Part shown: piece after piece, positions 60,784-64,000 of the stretch
How positions within the stretch are numbered: position 1 is the first letter of the stretch
How the letters are laid out: every line of letters begins with the position of its first letter
Assembly: GCA_020744425.1 (NCBI GenBank)
Contig: JAGMUV010000001.1
Coordinates: 4,526,001 to 4,590,000, forward strand
Direction of reading: 5' to 3'
DNA length: 64,000 nt
Source of the DNA: Dactylonectria macrodidyma
Lineage: Eukaryota; Ascomycota; Sordariomycetes; Hypocreales; Nectriaceae
Translations under genes and position numbers: made by a program
Notes under the pieces: model-generated
Databases searched by the model: none
What the model saw: only the letters and a program-made list of their open reading frames with translations
Told to the model about the DNA's origin: nothing

Positions 60784-63510
60784 ATGTCTTCCAATGACCG
60801 TGACGTCGAGGTCCCCGTCGACGACCGGCCGCGCGATAAAGCCCGACGCTCAAAATCCGAACGAAAAGAGCGCAAGGATCGAGACCGAGATGGCGACCGA
60901 GATCGAGACGGCGAGCGCCGCCGACACCGCTCTTCGCGCACCTCCACCAAGAGCAAGCTTAGCGAAGGCAGCGAAACCTCGAGTCGTCGCCATCACCGTA
61001 AGCGCGGTGACAAGGAAAGGGACGAACACCATCACCGAGAGCGAGCCGCTTCGGTCAGCGACATCACCCAGTCTGACATTACTAGGACAGCTTCCATAAG
61101 CGTGTCCCAACTCTCCTCCCGAATCTCCCTACCATACCCGAGCTTCAGCAAGGCCCACAGCAAGGAAGCCGTCCAGAGCCGGGATTCTCTCGCCCTGCCT
61201 CCCCACGTCTCGAATCCCTTCTTGACCCCTGATACCACAGAGCTCGGAATAGATAGCCAAAGTACTGAGGATCTCACTCGAAAACCATCCCCGGTGAACG
61301 AACAGTCTGACCGGCCACCCAGTCCACCCGAGACCGATGTCGACGCCAATAAGAAGGGGGGCGAGGAGGTTGTGGATCCTGGCGAGGAGACGCCAAAGGC
61401 CCAAACGGCGGAGAGCCCAAGGATAGAGTCGCCGGTCGAGGAGTTGCTCAAAGACGAGACTCCAACAGAGGAGATTACCAGGGCAACGACTCCAAAAATA
61501 GACATCCTCAAGGACGAGGCGCTGGACCGACCTAAATCGAGGACCTCAGGCCTATCTCGATCAGCATCTCGCAATGAGGAACGCTCCAAAGTCAGTCGCA
61601 GATCTACCTCATCCAGCCAGGCGACGTACATCAAGTCTTCCCGCGACAAGCTCCGCCCCGACTCCAGAGCCTCCAGCTCTTCCCGAGTAAAACGGACGTC
61701 CTCTACCCGAAGTCGGAGGCTTGAGACAGAGGGGGTAGAATCCTCGCCCTCAAGTGTTCAGGACTCATCGCCTAAGACGCCTACTCAAGCACCACAATTC
61801 CCTCCATCAAACCTCTACCCCGATACTAAACCGGAGACTCCTTCAGTTGTCGACGTGGACGAGTACGACCCAAACCTTTATTCCAAAACAGCGACGCCTG
61901 CGTCTGGATTCGCTAGCGCTCCTCCACCGCCCCCTCCTCCACCTGCTTTGGATATCCAGGATGTCCCGAGGGTAGACTACTTGCTGCAGAACGGCGGTCT
62001 CTCATATCCCGCACCCAAAAACTTCTTAGCTGTTCTTCCACGACAGAATGGCACACGACCTTCCAACCCGCCCCTGATTGGAGCAGAAACACTCTTCGCC
62101 CCATTCTTCAATCTCCTCGACCAGTACAACACTGTTCTCGGTAAGCAAGGCTCGATTGCTGTAGCTACCGGCCATCGCTCGGTCGCGCGGAGACTCCTCG
62201 ACCGGCTCGAGAATGTTTTCTCCCGTGACCTCCCGCCCAATGGCTGCTCCTGCGTTATGTGCGAGACAGCCCACGAAATCCACCGAGGCCTGACTTGGGG
62301 TGATGTCCTGGAATGGGTGAGTGGACGAATTGAGGTTCCGCAATGGCCCCCATTCGACCTCGCAGAGATTGGCACCAAGGCTGCCGAAATCTCCGCCGAG
62401 ACTCCCGCACGTCCGTCATCCCCTATCAAGCTAGATCCCGATATTGCGGAGGAGTTTAGAGAACACTACCTCCGCCAAACGAAGAAGGTCCGGTCTGCTG
62501 TCGACAGATGGCTCTCGAATACTGGAGAAACGCCAATGCCACCCCCTCAGGACGTCGATGACGAGACTTTGACGTTTGCAATCTTGACTAGCCTAGATGT
62601 CGAGGATCGTCCGTACTTCAATTCCCTTCTCAGCGGTTCAAGAGAGCTACGGCCAGGAAATCGCGCTCCAACTCCAGCTCACCGACCACGAAGCGACTTT
62701 ATCATCAAGACTGGCCTCTCGCTACAGCGACTCTACCGCTTAGCACAAGCCCCCCGCGATGCCGAGACCGTCATGTATCTCATCAAAAACCCGCATACGC
62801 ATGATTTACTCGTCACCATGTCCAACATCAACAACCCAGAGTGGGAGATTCTCATATCTGGTCGATTCGACGGCTTCCTCTGGTCAGGCGCCGACGATGA
62901 TTTCCCTAACAGTGCCGAGTCCAGGGGAGCTACGCCGGCTAGTGGCTACTATCATACCCGGACCATGAGCCCAGCTCCCAGAACACCCTCTGGCTATGGA
63001 TCCAGGACTACAACACCGTTGTCTGTATACTCAAGGGGCCCTACGCCGGGTTCCTTTGTGAGCATTCCATCAGCAGGACAGGGTCGACAAGCAGTCTCGA
63101 ACGACGAGGAAATGGAAATGGCAGCCATTGCCGAGATCGAACGGGAGATATACAAAGGCATGGAGTGCCTAGAGGATGCCTTCGAAAAACTTCACCTCAG
63201 GGCGGAGGTGGTTAGGACGGCCCTCCGTCAGCGCGGCGCTGGCTTGATGCAGAACCTTCAGAACCGTCGCCGCATTGACGTTCTCCCGGGCCCCAGCTCA
63301 GGCAACTCGCAAGGCTCTGGCTACGAACGCCCAGCGTGGGCTGTGGCAAGTGAATGCGACCCCAGCAGCGATAGCGAGTGGGGATTCGATGAAGGGGACA
63401 TTATGCCGGACGATTCAGCTAGCAACATCAGCAGCTCGAGACACCGTCGACCCAAGAGACGCACCGAGCGTCGAACTCCGGCGCCCATTAACGAGGAAGA
63501 CGAGGAATAG
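60784..63510 (+). CDS. conserved-looking low-complexity ascomycete protein (908 aa)
   Basis: A single exon with a good start context (ACCATGTC). The first 110 residues are Arg/Asp/Ser-rich (DRDRDGDRDRDGERRRHRSS). Residues 110-375 are disordered, rich in Ser, Pro and Thr with many SP/TP sites. A folded part starts after the PPPPPPPP run at about residue 382: VDYLLQNGGLSYPAPKNFLA, SIAVATGHRSVARRLLDRLE, a Cys cluster CSCVMC and HEIHRGLTWGDVLEWVSGRI. A helix bundle (EIEREIYKGMECLEDAFEKL) follows, then an acidic/basic tail. From memory, similar ascomycete proteins carry a transferred name involving mismatch-specific DNA glycosylase; I see no glycosylase motif, so I do not adopt it. The Cys cluster could bind metal. 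Probably core genome. Confidence 0.82.
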   Translation: MSSNDRDVEVPVDDRPRDKARRSKSERKERKDRDRDGDRDRDGERRRHRSSRTSTKSKLSEGSETSSRRHHRKRGDKERDEHHHRERAASVSDITQSDITRTASISVSQLSSRISLPYPSFSKAHSKEAVQSRDSLALPPHVSNPFLTPDTTELGIDSQSTEDLTRKPSPVNEQSDRPPSPPETDVDANKKGGEEVVDPGEETPKAQTAESPRIESPVEELLKDETPTEEITRATTPKIDILKDEALDRPKSRTSGLSRSASRNEERSKVSRRSTSSSQATYIKSSRDKLRPDSRASSSSRVKRTSSTRSRRLETEGVESSPSSVQDSSPKTPTQAPQFPPSNLYPDTKPETPSVVDVDEYDPNLYSKTATPASGFASAPPPPPPPPALDIQDVPRVDYLLQNGGLSYPAPKNFLAVLPRQNGTRPSNPPLIGAETLFAPFFNLLDQYNTVLGKQGSIAVATGHRSVARRLLDRLENVFSRDLPPNGCSCVMCETAHEIHRGLTWGDVLEWVSGRIEVPQWPPFDLAEIGTKAAEISAETPARPSSPIKLDPDIAEEFREHYLRQTKKVRSAVDRWLSNTGETPMPPPQDVDDETLTFAILTSLDVEDRPYFNSLLSGSRELRPGNRAPTPAHRPRSDFIIKTGLSLQRLYRLAQAPRDAETVMYLIKNPHTHDLLVTMSNINNPEWEILISGRFDGFLWSGADDDFPNSAESRGATPASGYYHTRTMSPAPRTPSGYGSRTTTPLSVYSRGPTPGSFVSIPSAGQGRQAVSNDEEMEMAAIAEIEREIYKGMECLEDAFEKLHLRAEVVRTALRQRGAGLMQNLQNRRRIDVLPGPSSGNSQGSGYERPAWAVASECDPSSDSEWGFDEGDIMPDDSASNISSSRHRRPKRRTERRTPAPINEEDEE

Positions 63511-64000
63511 ATGCAACGCTCTAAACCCTGCTCGCGGACCTCGATAGCAAATGTTGACAAGACGATTGCGGAGGAAACAAACCCAGAACCAAACAAATAT
63601 GGGTATTTCAGGAATCATTATAGGGACTCACAGCATAGAACTGTTTGGAAGAAAATCACATGAACCTTGTTGGACGGAGAGCCTAGTCGACGACCAAGTG
63701 TCGCGTGTCGGAAACGTTACGGAGTTTGAAGCAACTGGTGTAGGATACCACTCATGTAATTTTGATGTACCTCTTTTTAATTGTTCAAGTCTCTTCCCAG
63801 AGTTTGACCCTTTGGTGTGTTTATCTAGTCGATACCCATCAGCCACGCTCTCCCCATCAAGTCCTTCGTTGCCTCCCCTTTTCAGCGCTCGATGAACCAG
63901 ACTCCCGAAAAACGGGAACGCGAAGAGAACCGAACACAGCAACGGGATACCAAGAAATGTGCGTCGGGCGGACCTCATTCGTCTAGCCTTTTTGTCTTGG
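63511..64000. other. 3' flank of the 908-aa gene to window end
   Basis: No supported gene. A minus-strand frame from 63978 begins with a hydrophobic, signal-like segment (GIPLLCSVLFAFPFFGSLV) but then loses protein character; it could be the edge of a gene outside the window. Confidence 0.35.

Noticed and set aside
63628..63978. Minus-strand frame with signal-like start at the window end
   Set aside because: After the hydrophobic start it reads like non-coding sequence and cannot be tested without the next bases.

Overview
The window is nuclear DNA of a filamentous ascomycete, most likely a sordariomycete. The evidence is short introns (mostly 47-81 bp) with GTATGT/GTAAGT donors and CTAAC/TACTAAC branch points, a fungal-type ATP sulfurylase with a C-terminal APS-kinase-like domain, an FLC/TRP-like membrane protein, UMTA/LaeA-type methyltransferase sequence, and fungal-only families. 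Gene models were built by reading splice sites and frames by eye. No tRNA, rRNA or CRISPR array could be supported.

Left part, about 1-20 kb, is an accessory-looking region rich in broken genes. It starts with the 5' end of a casein-kinase-1-like gene that runs off the edge, followed by an intact 508-aa fungal protein with a possible PD-(D/E)XK nuclease core, and a 188-aa orphan. Then comes a run of decayed genes: an ankyrin-repeat pseudogene, a kinase-like remnant with an internal deletion, a SANT/Myb-like gene with three nonsense codons all explainable as CpA to TpA changes, and a saccharopine dehydrogenase (LYS1-like) remnant whose 5' end is replaced by a 662-bp terminal-inverted-repeat element. 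A broken gene encoding an array of CX4CX14CX2C modules follows. An apparently intact free-standing N-acetyl-gamma-glutamyl-phosphate reductase with its own mitochondrial presequence closes the group (15.8-17.3 kb).

Middle part, about 19-40.6 kb: a small acidic protein (156 aa), two large orphan genes on the minus strand (561 aa and 815 aa), an intact serine beta-lactamase-like hydrolase (543 aa), a LaeA-like methyltransferase pseudogene with frameshifts and two TGG to TAG changes, and an intact 968-aa FLC/TRP-like channel or carrier. Long gene-poor stretches with 10-12 bp periodic repeats lie between them.

Right part, about 40.6-64 kb: 8 kb with almost nothing recognisable, then an eight-exon 966-aa orphan gene with six roughly 90-bp coding tandem repeats, another 4 kb gene-poor stretch, ATP sulfurylase (sulfate assimilation), and a 908-aa low-complexity conserved-looking protein. 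ATP sulfurylase, the FLC-like gene and the 908-aa gene look like core genome. The rest has the mosaic of orphan genes, broken duplicates and repeats typical of a fungal accessory region. The genes do not form one obvious pathway; the only metabolic theme is extra copies of amino-acid genes (arginine AGPR intact, lysine LYS1 broken) near each other.
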